Position numbers and translations under genes: made by a program
Part shown: piece by piece, positions 5,883 through 5,960 of the stretch
How the letters are laid out: each line of letters starts with the position of its first letter
Position numbering within the stretch: position 1 is the stretch's first letter
DNA from: Chloroflexota bacterium
GTDB lineage: Bacteria; Chloroflexota; Anaerolineae; B4-G1
Length of the DNA stretch: 5,960 nucleotides
Direction: 5' to 3'
NCBI GenBank assembly: GCA_003648085.1
Contig: QMOC01000186.1
Location: 1 to 5,960 of the forward strand
The notes under the pieces: model-generated
Seen by the model: the letters and a program-made list of their open reading frames with translations, nothing else
What the model was told of the DNA's origin: nothing
Database searches by the model: none

Positions 5883-5914
5883 ACGACCAGTCCCTCGGAG
5901 GAGGTGCTGGTCGT
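5883..5914 (-). terminator. Hairpin upstream of the operon promoter, possible terminator of the preceding gene
   Basis: An 8-bp perfect inverted repeat (ACGACCAG and CTGGTCGT) extends through one G-T pair and one mismatch to a further 4 bp (CCTC with GAGG). On the minus strand it is followed by TTT and a loosely T-rich run (GCTGTTGT). This fits a modest terminator for a minus-strand gene lying beyond the window. The weak T-tract leaves open a regulatory hairpin instead. The rest of 5915-5960 shows nothing I can call. Confidence 0.4.
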
Positions 5915-5960
5915 CGCGCACGATGGGGTATGCAAAACTAAGGGGATGGTTCAGAATGAG

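Noticed and set aside
5883..5914. T-box or other riboswitch in the lipoprotein leader
   Set aside because: The hairpin lies upstream of the best promoter, and no T-box or other riboswitch core sequence was found.
5727..5921. Minus-strand open frame across the operon promoter
   Set aside because: It covers the hairpin, promoter and lipoprotein start in a different frame and has no ribosome site or family resemblance.
5904..5960. Possible start of a plus-strand gene at the right edge (GTG 5904, ATG 5924 or ATG 5946)
   Set aside because: The frames are open to the edge, but too few codons are visible; the ribosome-site-like runs are badly spaced and one overlaps the hairpin.
5938..5960. Tail of an upstream minus-strand gene ending at TAG 5940-5938
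   Set aside because: A stop followed by a hairpin is suggestive, but only about seven codons are visible, so neither frame nor product can be supported.

Overview
The window looks like a piece of a Chloroflexota (probably Anaerolineae-like) chromosome. The main clue is the secreted lipoprotein at the right end, whose N-terminus has the valine/threonine then proline/threonine linker and the extra N-lobe insertion that I associate with solute-binding proteins of that group. The moderately high GC and the soluble multidomain REC-GAF-kinase fit this. The assignment is an inference from protein style, not from a marker gene. Every supported gene is on the minus strand, so the window is best read from right to left.

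Right end (5821-5960): no convincing gene. It holds a hairpin (5883-5914) that may end an upstream minus-strand transcript, then a good extended -10 promoter (5830-5858). This promoter drives a three-gene cluster: a family 5 ABC solute-binding lipoprotein (3865-5808), a soluble REC-GAF-histidine kinase (2188-3843) and a response regulator with a winged-helix DNA-binding domain (1359-2177). The gaps are 21 and 10 bases, so these are almost certainly one operon. The junction of the first two genes is made of four tandem heptamers that include the stop codon of the lipoprotein gene.

Middle (1256-1358): a roughly 100-base gap between the regulator and a small globin-fold gene. It contains three direct heptamers spaced exactly 11 bp apart, which end where a -35 box should be, followed by an extended -10. 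This is the layout expected of an activator site for a PhoB/OmpR-type regulator, and such a regulator is encoded immediately upstream. The gene it would control (662-1255) resembles the protoglobin sensor domain but appears to have leucine where the haem-binding proximal histidine belongs.

Left end: a tRNA-Glu(UUC) gene (553-627) with its own promoter, whose -35 overlaps the globin gene's stop codon, and a terminator-like hairpin after it. Then comes a stand-alone CinA C-terminal/PncC-type NMN amidohydrolase gene (494 to 1), cut by the window edge a few residues before its expected end.

Working model (inference): the kinase/regulator pair, co-transcribed with an extracytoplasmic peptide- or oligosaccharide-type binding protein, controls a haem-less globin-fold protein through the triple-repeat operator. 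The tRNA and pncC genes look like unrelated housekeeping neighbours.
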